Origin: Candidatus Cloacimonadales bacterium
Lineage (GTDB): Bacteria > Cloacimonadota > Cloacimonadia > Cloacimonadales > TCS61
DNA: 40,556 bases
Assembly (NCBI GenBank): GCA_030656075.1
Contig: JAUSOT010000180.1
Span: 1-40,556, forward strand
Direction of reading: 5' to 3'
The number at the start of each line of letters is the position of its first letter. Within the stretch, counting starts at the first letter, position 1. A model generated the notes under the pieces. That model searched no databases. It saw only the letters and a program-made list of their open reading frames with translations, and was not told the DNA's origin. Both the position numbers and the translations under genes were made by a program. Shown here piece by piece: positions 31,305 through 40,556 of this stretch.

Positions 31305-34300
31305 AAAAGGGGATATTTTTATTAATATTAATGATCACAGTGAGTTTTGCCTTCGCGGATGATTTTACTGTTGATCTTACTGACGACTTTGGTGATGGCT
31401 GGAATGGAGGACTGCTGGATGTAACAGTAGCGGGTACATTGGTTCTCAATGATATCACTCTTGCTGCTGGTGCCGGACCAGAGACTTACACTTTCGCAGT
31501 GAATGATGGTGATCTGGTCGAATTAGATTATGTAGCAGGTAGTTGGTCTGAGGAGAACGCCTATTATGTTTATAATAATGTCGGCGTTCTTGTAGCATCT
31601 TCCGGTGCTGGCGGCGTTACGCCTGACGCTCATGTTGAATTCACAGCAGTAGTGGTAAGCGGTACGGGCGGTGATACTTGCGCAGTTGCAGAAGCTATTG
31701 GTGAAGTTACGGATTATCCATTTGATACTTCAACAGCAACAGCAAGCGGGTTTGGTACATTTATTACCAGCCAAGACCTCTGGTACGTTTATACAGCTCC
31801 TGCTGATGGCTCTATTTATGTGGGGCTTTGTGATAGCAGCTATGACACAAAACTTGCAGTTTACGGAGCTTGTGATCCTGCTACATTAATCGCTTCTAAC
31901 GATGATTCATGCGGTTTACAATCTGACCTTGATATGCCGGTTGTAGGCGGTGAAGATTATTTCATCCAGGTTGGCGGATACGCTTCTTCTGCCGGTGCCG
32001 GTGTATTAGATGTAGCTTTCTCTATTGGTGGCGATACTTGTGGTGATGCTATGGTTGTTGGTGAAGTTACAGACCTTCCATTCGACACATCTTTAGCTAC
32101 AGCGAGTGGATTCGGTTATGTTAGTACTAGCCCGGACCTCTGGTATGTTTTCACACCTGCTTCCGATGGCCTTCTTTATGTGGGGCTTTGTGATACCAGC
32201 TTTGACACAAAATTAGCGCTTTATGATGATTGTGTTCCTACCACAACGCTGGGTACTAACGATGATTCATGCGGTATGCAATCTGAACTTATCGATATTC
32301 CGGTTGTAAGCGGTGAAGATTATTACATCCAGGTTGGCGGCTACGGTTCTTATGCCGGCGCCGGTCTTTTAGATGTAGCATTAACTCCTTCTTATGTTCC
32401 GGAACCACCCACAAACCTTTTCGTAACAGAAGCAGCTTTTGCAACCTGGGATGCTCCTAGCAGTGGTGCAGATGCACTCTACAGCCAGTTGGACTTTGTA
32501 TCAACAGAAGGTGGAATCTCATCACAGGACTTCGAAACTGCTTATGACGGATATGATGCAGAGGGTGCCGATGACTTTGTGGTTCCTGCCGGTGAAACCT
32601 GGACGATTAGCGAAATTGCAATACTCGGCTCTTTTAGTGTAGCCGGACCATGCACTCTCGCTAATGTGCGTTTCTTTGCAGATGCTGCTGGAATGCCTGG
32701 CACTTTGCTGTTTGAATATCTTAATGTTCCTGCAAATTTTGATGTAAATGGAAACTTTGATTGCATTATTGATGACACGATACTTACAGGAGGAACTTAC
32801 TGGATTGGTGTACAGGGCCGTTTGGATTTTGCAGTTGCTGGACAATGGTTCTGGTCGCGTCAAGCTGCTCCAACCATCGATGCAGAATTCCATTGGCAAA
32901 ATCCTGGTGATGGCTTTGGCAGCGGATATACTACCTGGGTACCAGGTTCGACTAACTGGCCCGCTCAAAATGATTACAACCTTAGTTTTGGACTCTATGG
33001 TACTATAGGAGTAGATGAAAAAATAATTGCTAAACCTAATATGAACCGTATTGATGTTTCTGACAATCTGCTTGCAGCGGCTGAAATGGATCCTCGTATT
33101 CTTAAAAAAGGTCCACAATTAACCGGCGCAGGCTATTCCAGCGATTCACGTGCTCTTCTTGGATACAATGTATATCTGGATGGAGTATTTGATGGTTTCA
33201 CTACAGAATTGTTCTATCAATATGCCGGACTTGTCAATGGCACAACCTACCTCGCTGGTGTAACAGCTCTTTATGATGAAGGTGAATCTGCTGCTGTAGA
33301 TTACTCTTTCACATATGCTGCTGCAGCTGCTTATTCACTTCCTTTTGCGGAAGGATTTGAAGGTGGAACGCTTCCGACAGACTGGACACAGGAATATGTG
33401 GCTGGAACAACTAATTGGGCCTGCCAAAACGGTGGTTATTCCGGAAATCCTGCAGCAGCTCATACCGGCTCTTTCAATGCGTTTTTCTACAATACTGGTG
33501 GAGCAACCACCAAACTTATCACTCCTCAAATCGATATGGGCTCTGCAACCGAGGTAAATTTAACTTTCTGGCATACACAAACTACCTGGGCAGGAGATCA
33601 GGACGAACTTAGAGTTTATTACAAAGACTCAACAGCCGGAACCTGGACTTTGCTGGCTGAATATCTGAGTAGTATTGCATCTTGGACTGAAGAAACCATC
33701 TCTCTTCCTAACCTCTCAGATGATTACTATGTAGCTTTTGAAGGTTTAGGTTCCTGGGGTTATGGAGTTTGTGTTGATGACGTATCAGTAGGCGATGCTC
33801 CAGGAGATTTCGTCGAAATTGGTGACGGAACAACTTATGGGCCTTCTCCAAATCAATACTTAGATTGGTCTAATTATTGGGAAAACTGCCATACACAAAC
33901 TCTGTATCTGGCTTCTGAACTTGGTGGTCCCAAAACTTTGACTGAACTTTCCTGGAACTTTGAAAGAATTGCAGCAGCTCCGGATAACTGGTTGGCCAAT
34001 GTTGTTATCATGATCCAGCCAACTTCTGTTACTGCATTTACTCCTGGTGCTTACTATGACATGACAGGAGCAACTACCGTCTGGAGCAATGCGAATTATG
34101 TTCCTGCTACTGCTGTGGGTTGGAATGATCCGATCGATATTGCGGATTTTGCCTACAACGGAACAGACAACTTGATCATTGATATCCTGTGGGGAGATAA
34201 TGGCTATTATGAATCACCATACTACCGAACTTACCGAACAGATTCCGGTGTAGATCGCGTATTATATGGTTATGCAGATAGTGAAACTCCACCTAATTAT

Positions 34301-37300
34301 GATGGATCATCAAGCTGGTTCTCCAATATGCGCTTCTATTATGAAGCAGGTGGACCACCCACACCTCCCGCTGTTATCTTCTCTGAATACATCGAAGGCA
34401 GCAGCAACAACAAAGCCCTGGAGATCTGGAACAATACAGGCGCTGTGATAGATCTGGCAGATTACCGTATCGCTCAATCCGTCAATGGCGGCGGCTGGGC
34501 ATACTGGCATATCTTCCCGACCGGCGCTACATTAGCCGATCAGGATGTTTGGGTGATGCTGAATGACGCTACCGATCCTCTGCTCTTCGATCCGCTGAAT
34601 GCTGATGAAGTTCTGGCTTATCCGAGTGTTGTTCATCACAATGGTGACGATGCCCGTGGTTTGGAATGGTCTCCCGACGGCGGCACAACCTGGATTCTGA
34701 TCGATGTGATCGGTATTCCTACCGAAGATCCGGGTGACGGCTGGGATGTTGCCGGCGTTACTACTGCTACCAAAGATCATACTCTCTATCGAAAAGATGC
34801 GATCATGGCTGGCAACACAGACTGGCTTGTTTCTGCCGGAACCGATCCAACCGATTCCGAATGGATCGTTTACGATGTAAATACATTCACCTATCTGGGA
34901 CAGCATCCGGCTGCAAGCCCGTTTGCCGCTCCCGAAAACGTTATGGTTGATGACGCTACAGCGTTAGTAACCTGGGATGCACCACAGGTTATAATCTCCG
35001 AAGATAACTTTGACTCTTATACATCGGGAGATTTCCTGGCAGTAGTTAATCCAACTATGTGGACAACCTGGAGCAATGCACCCGGAACGGGTGAAGATGT
35101 TGTAGTTTCAAATGCTCAATCAGCCAGTCCTAGTAATTCCGTCCTGGTTCAAACTAATAATGACTGCGTCATGATCATGGATAACTACACCAGCGGTGCT
35201 TATTCCTTAGCTATGGATATGTATGTTCCCACCGGATACGGCGGCTATTTCAATCTGCAGAAAACATCTGTACCCGGCACGGAATGGGCTTTCCAAATCA
35301 TGCTTAATGATGACGGCTCAGCCGTAGCTGATGCTGGAGCTGCTGCTGCTCTCACTTTCACCTATGCACATGATACCTGGATGAATATGAGATTGGTGGT
35401 CGATTTGAATACTGACTGGTGCGATTTCTACGTTGACGATGCACTCATGATCGGTTATCAATGGACACTGGGAACATTCGGTACACCTGGCTTGCTTCAA
35501 TTCGGTGGAATGAACATCTTTGGCGGCGGTTGCACAGGTACACCAATGTTCTACTTTGATAATGTAGTACTCCAGGAACTCGTTCCTGCAACTGATGCCC
35601 TGATCGGCTACAATGTTTATCTTGGCGGTTTAATGGTAGGCACCACAGCAGCTACCGAATATCAATTAGATACTGCCACACTGGTAAGTGGAAACACTTA
35701 TACAGCCGGTGTTTCAGCCGTTTATGATGATCCGGGCGAATCTACTATCATTGAAGATACCTTCACCTACGCTCCCGCTGTTCCTGGCGATACCTGCGGT
35801 GACGCTATCGTTGTTGCTGAAGTAACAGACCTGCCGTTTGATACAACCACAGCAACAGCAAGCGGATTTGGTACCTATATAACCAGTCAAGACCTCTGGT
35901 ATGTTTATACTGCTACGGGTGACGGACTTCTGTATGTAGGTCTTTGCGGAAGCAGTTTCGATACTAAATTAGCTCTTTACGGCGCTTGCGATCCTACTTC
36001 TGTAATTGCTACCAATGATGACTCTTGCGGTTTACAGTCCGAACTGATCGATATCGCAGTGATTGGTGGAGAAGACTACTTTATCCAGGTTGGCGGATAC
36101 GGCACAGCTGCCGGCGCTGGTTTCTTAGATGTAGCATTTACATCTTCGACAGTGTTTGATCCACCTACCAACCTGTTCGTAGATGACCTGGGTTATGCTA
36201 CCTGGGATGCTCCGGGTGGAACAACTCCTTTGGGTCTTTATTCACAGTGGGATTTCGTATCTACTGAAGGTGGTATTACTTCTCAGAATTTTGAAGCAGG
36301 TATGGATACTTATGATGCCGAAGGCGCTGATGAATTCGTCGTTCCAACCGGTGAAACCTGGACTATTGGCGAAGTTGCTATTCTGGGTGCATATGGTGCT
36401 ACTTCTACCGGCCCTTGCAACCTGGCTAATGTTCGATTCTATGCAGATAATGCCGGAATGCCTGGCACCCTGCTCTTCGAATACCTGGATGTAGCAGCCA
36501 ATCCTGACGTAGATGGAGACCTGGACTGCTTCATTCCCGATACAGTTTTACCGGAAGGCACTTACTGGATTGGTTTTCAGGGAAGTATGGATTACGCACC
36601 TTCTGGACAATGGTTCTGGACCAAGCAGGCTGCACCTACGATAGGTTCTGAATTCCATTGGAGGAATCCAGGTAATGGTTTTGCGATGGGTTATACAACC
36701 TGGACAACTGGTTCTCTTCCATGGCCTGCACCAACGTATGTTGATTACAACCTGAGTTTTGCTCTGTTCGGTTCGCAAACCGATGCTAACGGCAAAACTT
36801 ATGTCAGAACTAATCCTAACCAAAATACAACCGAAAAAATGGTGGCAAAAGCTAAAGACAATAGTAGAAATCAATCTCGCACTCCAACTCTCACCGGTAT
36901 GGCTTACAATAATGCTGCTTCACGTACATTGACCGGTTATAATGTGTACCTTGAAGGTGTGTTTGTTGCTTATACAACCGATGAATTCTATCAGTATTTA
37001 GATCTGGTTGGCAACACAACCTATCTGTCTGAAGTAACTGCTGTTTATGATGATCCGGGTGAATCTGTTCCGATCGAATATGAATTCATCTATCAGCCAA
37101 CTACTCTGGATCCACCCACCGATCTCTTCGTTACAGAACAAGGATATGCAACCTGGACAGCTCCAGGCGGCGGCGGTGCTAATTTATTCTGGAATGATTT
37201 CGAATCTGACGACGGCGGTTTGATCAGTAATAATGCTGCCGGTTGGCAATGGGGCGCACCTACAAGTGGACCCATGGCCGGATATTCCGGCACAAACGTC

Positions 37301-40300
37301 TGGGGTACAGTGCTCACTGGTAACTATCCAACTAATTCTAACTTTACGCTGGATACACCAACATCATACACCATCGCTTCTGCAGATGCCATGCTGTCCT
37401 TCTGGCACTGGTATGATATCGAAGCCAGTTATGATGGCGGTAATGTAAAAATTTCAACTGATGGTGGAACTTCCTGGAATGTGATCACACCTCTCACAGG
37501 TTACACTGGAACTGCAAATACATCCAATCCACTGAGTGGGCAACCAGTCTTCTGCGGCCATGTTCAAGGCTTCTGGGAACTGGCCGAGTTTGATCTTTCC
37601 GGTTATGTAGGCATGGATGTTATGTTCAGATGGCATTTTGGATCGGACATTTCCGTTCAATATGCCGGCTGGTATATCGATGATGTATTACTCATCGGCG
37701 GCGGCGGTGGCGGCAGCGGCACAGTTCAAGTTGATCCAATGGCAGTTCCATATTGGACAGGCACAACTACTGCTACTGCTCTCACCCAGAACAGCCTGGT
37801 TAATGGTTGGGATACAGAAGACGGCTGGATGAACTTCGATGTTTCCGGCATTCCTGCTGGTTCCACGATCACAGAGATCCAGTTCAACGGTTATGTGAAC
37901 GCTACATACTATCCATACTGGGAGATCAATGGAGTTTATGTTGATCCGCTTACAACTGCTCCGGCAACCTTGTTTGCCGCTATCACAAATAGTGCAAATC
38001 AATATAATTACTATGCTGAATCTTCTACATTTGCACCCGGTTGGAAAGTTGATTTATTAGGCGGCACAGCTAATGCCGATCTCGCTGCAGCTCTGGCTAA
38101 CGACTGGTTCTGCCTGGGAATTAATTCTACCGATAATTATCCTACCTACTACATTGCATTCGACGGTTGGAATGAAACTAATCCTCCGTTCCTGATGGTT
38201 ACTTATGAAGGAACAGACGGAACAGTGGCTACAACCAAAGTGAATGCTGTAACAGGTGAGAGATCTGTAACCGGTGAGAGAGCCGTAACCAGTGAGAGAG
38301 CCGGTGCAACCGATAATTCTCGTGAAGTACTGGAAGGATACAATGTGTATCTTGATTCAGGAGCTGGTTATGTATTCGAAGCTTACACAACGGATATATT
38401 CTATCAGCATGTTACAGGTGGTTTGACTTCCGGTAATGATTACACAACTGCTGTAGAAGCTGTTTATGATACAGGTATCTCAGCTCAGATCGATTACACC
38501 TGGACATACATCGCTGGTGGCGCTCCCATAATCACTGTAAATCCGATGGTGATCAATGAAACTCTTGATCCTGATGAAATAGTTACCGTTCCAATGACAA
38601 TCAGCAACACAGGAACCGGAGACTTAACTTACGATATCACCGTAGTTTTAGAGGCTGTTGAAAGAAGTACCAGATCTAATGTGAGAAGAAACACTGCTGC
38701 TGCCCTTGATGTGACCAACGCTGATGTTGATCCTGATTGGAAAAAAGTAGAAGGTTTCCCAACAGATGATCTGTTTGATCTACAGTTCGCTTATCCTTGC
38801 GCTATTGCAACAGGCGAAGCCGGCTTCGAAACAGACGGCAACTACCTGTACACAACCGAATGGAACGGCGCAGGCGGTTTCTTCCGTTACAATTTGGATG
38901 GAACCTATGTGGGAACGTTTGTAATTCCGGGCGCTCAATTTTTGCGCGACCTGGCTTATGATGGTCAATACTTCTATGGCGCTGCTGCCAATACCAGCTT
39001 GCGTCAAATGGACTTCACACCCGGAGCGGAAGCTCTGATCAGCACGATCACAGCTCCGGTTGCCGTCCGTGCAATTGCCTATGATGACGACACTAACTCC
39101 TTCTGGGCCAACAACTGGTCAGATGCAATCACTAATTTTACTTTGAGCGGAACTGTATTAGGAAGTTTCCCATGTGGTACAGCTATCAGTTTCTATGGCT
39201 TTGCCTACGATAATTACAGCACTGGCGGACCATTCCTGTGGGGATTCAGCCAAAGTCCGGTTCATACAGTGGTTCAGTTTAATATTGCAGCTGGTCTGGA
39301 AACCGGCGTAACCTTTGACGTGGGAACTTTAGTTACACTTGTTACTGGTTCATCCGGCGGTATGTTCATTGCTGAAGGACTGGTACCCGGCTACGTTACA
39401 CTGGGTTGCCTGGTTCAAAATGAATGGCTTATCGGACTGGAACTCTGCCCTGGTGACGAACCCTGGTTGAGTGTCGCTCCTCAGTCTGGTACAGTTGCAC
39501 CTGGTGGTGTTGCTAACATTGTTGTGACTCTTGATGCTACCGATCTGGCTAATATCGTCAAAACAGGACAACTGACTATCGCTAACAATGCCGGTGCCGA
39601 TGTAATCGTGCCGGTAACAATGACAGTAACACCTGGTGGCGAATTTGATCCGCCGGAAAACGTCTATGTTAATGATGAGACCGGTCTTATGACCTGGACA
39701 CCTCCAGCCGTGACGATCTCAGCCGATGACTTCGATTCTTACACTGCTGGTCAGTACTTAGCTGTACAATCACCTCAGTGGACAACCTGGAGCAATGCAC
39801 CGGGAACAGGAGAAGATTGCTTCGTGTCCGATGCTCAGTCTTCCAGCCCGAGTAATTCCATGTTGGTAGAATTGAACAATGACCTTGTCTATATCATGGA
39901 TGATTACACCAGTGGTGTATATTCTATGGATATCGAAATGTACGTTCCTACCGGATATTGCGGCTATTACAATATGCAGAAAACATCCACACCCGGCCAG
40001 CAATGGGCTTTCCAGGCTTACTTCCTGACAAACGGAACAACCATCATCGATGCCGGCGCAGCCTCGGCAGCCACCTTCCCCTACTCACATGATGAATGGT
40101 TGGCTCTGAGACTGGTTATCGATCTTGACACCGACTATTGCGACTTCTATTTCAACGGAACTCACATAATCGGTTATCAATGGTCCATGGGAACATTCGG
40201 AACTCCGGGATTGCTGCAATTGGGCGGCATGAACATCTTTGGCGGCGCCAACAGTGGTACCACCGATACACCGATGTTCTATGTAGATAATGTCGCATTC

Positions 40301-40556
40301 AAGGAAATCGTACCTGCTACAGACGAACTGTCAGGTTATGATGTATATTTGGATACAGCATTTATAAGTTTCACAACCAACGAATTCTATCAATTTACAG
40401 GACTTAATGTTGGTCAACCCTACGTGGGAGGAGTTTCAGCAGTTTATATTAATCCGGCTGGTGAATCTATCATTGTAACCGATGAATTCACTTACACTCC
40501 GCCTCCAGTACTTCCACCCACCAACCTGGTAGCTGTAGTTCAAGATTACAATGAAG
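31301..40556 (+). CDS. Giant secreted modular surface protein, 3-prime end outside the window
   Basis: Open from ATG 31301 (AAGGAG upstream) to the window end, at least 3,085 codons with no stop. Signal peptide is about 1-19 (MKKGIFLLILMITVSFAFA). Modules by nt: pre-peptidase-C-like repeats of about 120 residues at 31667-32026, 32027-32386 and 35783-36142; a module with GDGFGSGYTTWVPGS-type ending at 32480-33010 and again 36235-36780; a choice-of-anchor J jelly roll (about 33330-33800); a lamin-tail-like domain (34372-34900, VIFSEYIEGSSNNKALEIWN); LamG-like modules at 35000-35585 and 39715-40320; a jelly roll shared with the 16103 protein (37185-37690); and a propeller-like domain (38780-39420) homologous to the N-termini of the 16103 and 21565 proteins. 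Fibronectin III-like linkers (PPTNLFV..ATWDAP) join them. The sorting domain presumably lies downstream. Probably a huge cell-surface adhesin or matrix protein, by inference. Confidence 0.88.
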   Translation, partial: MKKGIFLLILMITVSFAFADDFTVDLTDDFGDGWNGGLLDVTVAGTLVLNDITLAAGAGPETYTFAVNDGDLVELDYVAGSWSEENAYYVYNNVGVLVASSGAGGVTPDAHVEFTAVVVSGTGGDTCAVAEAIGEVTDYPFDTSTATASGFGTFITSQDLWYVYTAPADGSIYVGLCDSSYDTKLAVYGACDPATLIASNDDSCGLQSDLDMPVVGGEDYFIQVGGYASSAGAGVLDVAFSIGGDTCGDAMVVGEVTDLPFDTSLATASGFGYVSTSPDLWYVFTPASDGLLYVGLCDTSFDTKLALYDDCVPTTTLGTNDDSCGMQSELIDIPVVSGEDYYIQVGGYGSYAGAGLLDVALTPSYVPEPPTNLFVTEAAFATWDAPSSGADALYSQLDFVSTEGGISSQDFETAYDGYDAEGADDFVVPAGETWTISEIAILGSFSVAGPCTLANVRFFADAAGMPGTLLFEYLNVPANFDVNGNFDCIIDDTILTGGTYWIGVQGRLDFAVAGQWFWSRQAAPTIDAEFHWQNPGDGFGSGYTTWVPGSTNWPAQNDYNLSFGLYGTIGVDEKIIAKPNMNRIDVSDNLLAAAEMDPRILKKGPQLTGAGYSSDSRALLGYNVYLDGVFDGFTTELFYQYAGLVNGTTYLAGVTALYDEGESAAVDYSFTYAAAAAYSLPFAEGFEGGTLPTDWTQEYVAGTTNWACQNGGYSGNPAAAHTGSFNAFFYNTGGATTKLITPQIDMGSATEVNLTFWHTQTTWAGDQDELRVYYKDSTAGTWTLLAEYLSSIASWTEETISLPNLSDDYYVAFEGLGSWGYGVCVDDVSVGDAPGDFVEIGDGTTYGPSPNQYLDWSNYWENCHTQTLYLASELGGPKTLTELSWNFERIAAAPDNWLANVVIMIQPTSVTAFTPGAYYDMTGATTVWSNANYVPATAVGWNDPIDIADFAYNGTDNLIIDILWGDNGYYESPYYRTYRTDSGVDRVLYGYADSETPPNYDGSSSWFSNMRFYYEAGGPPTPPAVIFSEYIEGSSNNKALEIWNNTGAVIDLADYRIAQSVNGGGWAYWHIFPTGATLADQDVWVMLNDATDPLLFDPLNADEVLAYPSVVHHNGDDARGLEWSPDGGTTWILIDVIGIPTEDPGDGWDVAGVTTATKDHTLYRKDAIMAGNTDWLVSAGTDPTDSEWIVYDVNTFTYLGQHPAASPFAAPENVMVDDATALVTWDAPQVIISEDNFDSYTSGDFLAVVNPTMWTTWSNAPGTGEDVVVSNAQSASPSNSVLVQTNNDCVMIMDNYTSGAYSLAMDMYVPTGYGGYFNLQKTSVPGTEWAFQIMLNDDGSAVADAGAAAALTFTYAHDTWMNMRLVVDLNTDWCDFYVDDALMIGYQWTLGTFGTPGLLQFGGMNIFGGGCTGTPMFYFDNVVLQELVPATDALIGYNVYLGGLMVGTTAATEYQLDTATLVSGNTYTAGVSAVYDDPGESTIIEDTFTYAPAVPGDTCGDAIVVAEVTDLPFDTTTATASGFGTYITSQDLWYVYTATGDGLLYVGLCGSSFDTKLALYGACDPTSVIATNDDSCGLQSELIDIAVIGGEDYFIQVGGYGTAAGAGFLDVAFTSSTVFDPPTNLFVDDLGYATWDAPGGTTPLGLYSQWDFVSTEGGITSQNFEAGMDTYDAEGADEFVVPTGETWTIGEVAILGAYGATSTGPCNLANVRFYADNAGMPGTLLFEYLDVAANPDVDGDLDCFIPDTVLPEGTYWIGFQGSMDYAPSGQWFWTKQAAPTIGSEFHWRNPGNGFAMGYTTWTTGSLPWPAPTYVDYNLSFALFGSQTDANGKTYVRTNPNQNTTEKMVAKAKDNSRNQSRTPTLTGMAYNNAASRTLTGYNVYLEGVFVAYTTDEFYQYLDLVGNTTYLSEVTAVYDDPGESVPIEYEFIYQPTTLDPPTDLFVTEQGYATWTAPGGGGANLFWNDFESDDGGLISNNAAGWQWGAPTSGPMAGYSGTNVWGTVLTGNYPTNSNFTLDTPTSYTIASADAMLSFWHWYDIEASYDGGNVKISTDGGTSWNVITPLTGYTGTANTSNPLSGQPVFCGHVQGFWELAEFDLSGYVGMDVMFRWHFGSDISVQYAGWYIDDVLLIGGGGGGSGTVQVDPMAVPYWTGTTTATALTQNSLVNGWDTEDGWMNFDVSGIPAGSTITEIQFNGYVNATYYPYWEINGVYVDPLTTAPATLFAAITNSANQYNYYAESSTFAPGWKVDLLGGTANADLAAALANDWFCLGINSTDNYPTYYIAFDGWNETNPPFLMVTYEGTDGTVATTKVNAVTGERSVTGERAVTSERAGATDNSREVLEGYNVYLDSGAGYVFEAYTTDIFYQHVTGGLTSGNDYTTAVEAVYDTGISAQIDYTWTYIAGGAPIITVNPMVINETLDPDEIVTVPMTISNTGTGDLTYDITVVLEAVERSTRSNVRRNTAAALDVTNADVDPDWKKVEGFPTDDLFDLQFAYPCAIATGEAGFETDGNYLYTTEWNGAGGFFRYNLDGTYVGTFVIPGAQFLRDLAYDGQYFYGAAANTSLRQMDFTPGAEALISTITAPVAVRAIAYDDDTNSFWANNWSDAITNFTLSGTVLGSFPCGTAISFYGFAYDNYSTGGPFLWGFSQSPVHTVVQFNIAAGLETGVTFDVGTLVTLVTGSSGGMFIAEGLVPGYVTLGCLVQNEWLIGLELCPGDEPWLSVAPQSGTVAPGGVANIVVTLDATDLANIVKTGQLTIANNAGADVIVPVTMTVTPGGEFDPPENVYVNDETGLMTWTPPAVTISADDFDSYTAGQYLAVQSPQWTTWSNAPGTGEDCFVSDAQSSSPSNSMLVELNNDLVYIMDDYTSGVYSMDIEMYVPTGYCGYYNMQKTSTPGQQWAFQAYFLTNGTTIIDAGAASAATFPYSHDEWLALRLVIDLDTDYCDFYFNGTHIIGYQWSMGTFGTPGLLQLGGMNIFGGANSGTTDTPMFYVDNVAFKEIVPATDELSGYDVYLDTAFISFTTNEFYQFTGLNVGQPYVGGVSAVYINPAGESIIVTDEFTYTPPPVLPPTNLVAVVQDYNE
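31667..32386 (+). repeat. Tandem 360-nt pre-peptidase-C-like modules 1 and 2
   Basis: Each starts GGDTC and contains PFDT(S/T)xATASGFG, DLWYV(Y/F)TPA, LYVGLCDxSxDTKLA, NDDSCGxQS and YIQVGGY. The third copy is at 35783-36142. Together they show repeated reuse of one module within the giant gene. Confidence 0.8.
38238..38305 (+). repeat. Short 18-nt tandem repeat coding V-T-G-E-R-S/A
   Basis: GTAAC(A/C)(A/G)GTGAGAGA units occur three times in a row (VTGERS, VTGERA, VTSERA) at a module boundary of the giant protein. This is the type of low-complexity linker that can vary in copy number. Confidence 0.65.

Noticed and set aside
31671-40003. Many 60-200 codon ORFs on both strands inside this region
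   Set aside because: All are shadows of the one continuous frame that starts at 31301 and runs off the window.

Overview
The window looks like a chromosomal segment of an uncultured, probably anaerobic bacterium of the FCB group, most likely Candidatus Cloacimonadota or a near relative. The assignment is by inference. Four secreted proteins end in the same C-terminal module, an N-Y/F-P-N-P-F-N-P motif followed by a FlgD-like Ig fold and a terminal K-K-M-x-x-x-K, as in type IX secretion type A sorting domains. The DNA is AT-rich, and the metabolism seen (ferredoxin-type FAD enzymes, DUF362 ferredoxin, purine deaminases) fits an anaerobe. TGA serves as a normal stop in several genes.

Layout: (1) 1-2475: repeats, a truncated GxxExxxxYE gene, an SsnA-like aminohydrolase (minus strand) and a long non-coding stretch. 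(2) 2476-7092: two secreted proteins with sorting domains. One is a class II glutamine-amidotransferase-like Ntn hydrolase, which is unusual outside the cytoplasm; the other is a beta-helix protein. (3) 7559-15647: metabolic and housekeeping genes: adenine deaminase (minus), an Fe-S/FAD dehydrogenase pair (alpha and beta, overlapping 8 bp), a DUF362 ferredoxin protein with no ordinary start codon, a metallo-beta-lactamase-fold hydrolase and a DivIC/FtsB-like protein. (4) 15648-23850: two paralogous large secreted proteins with near-identical N-terminal propeller-like domains, matching promoters and leaders, and strong terminators. (5) 24363-28710 (minus): a tandem duplication of a two-gene cassette, a VanZ-like membrane protein fused to an Mth938-like domain followed by a membrane-anchored TPR protein. 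(6) 29269-30687: a DUF1573-rhodanese protein interrupted by one in-frame TGA exactly where the family has the first Cys of its C-G-C-T motif. A SECIS-like hairpin with a GGTC loop follows at the right distance, so this is a candidate selenoprotein. (7) 31059-40556: a small 12-residue-repeat ORF overlapping by ATGA the start of a giant modular secreted protein (more than 3,085 codons) that runs off the window.

Intergenic DNA is crowded with short palindromic repeats of several families. One family occurs as inverted copies 13 kb apart (1-24 and 13028-13051); another abuts the start of the DUF362 gene.

The strongest leads are the TGA/Sec DUF1573-rhodanese gene, the shared leader element (ATCGCAATCTGGTTTT) with its 36-nt repeat array ahead of the large surface proteins, the duplicated VanZ-Mth938/TPR cassette, and the secreted amidotransferase-like protein. 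No tRNA, rRNA, CRISPR array, intact transposase or phage gene was recognised.
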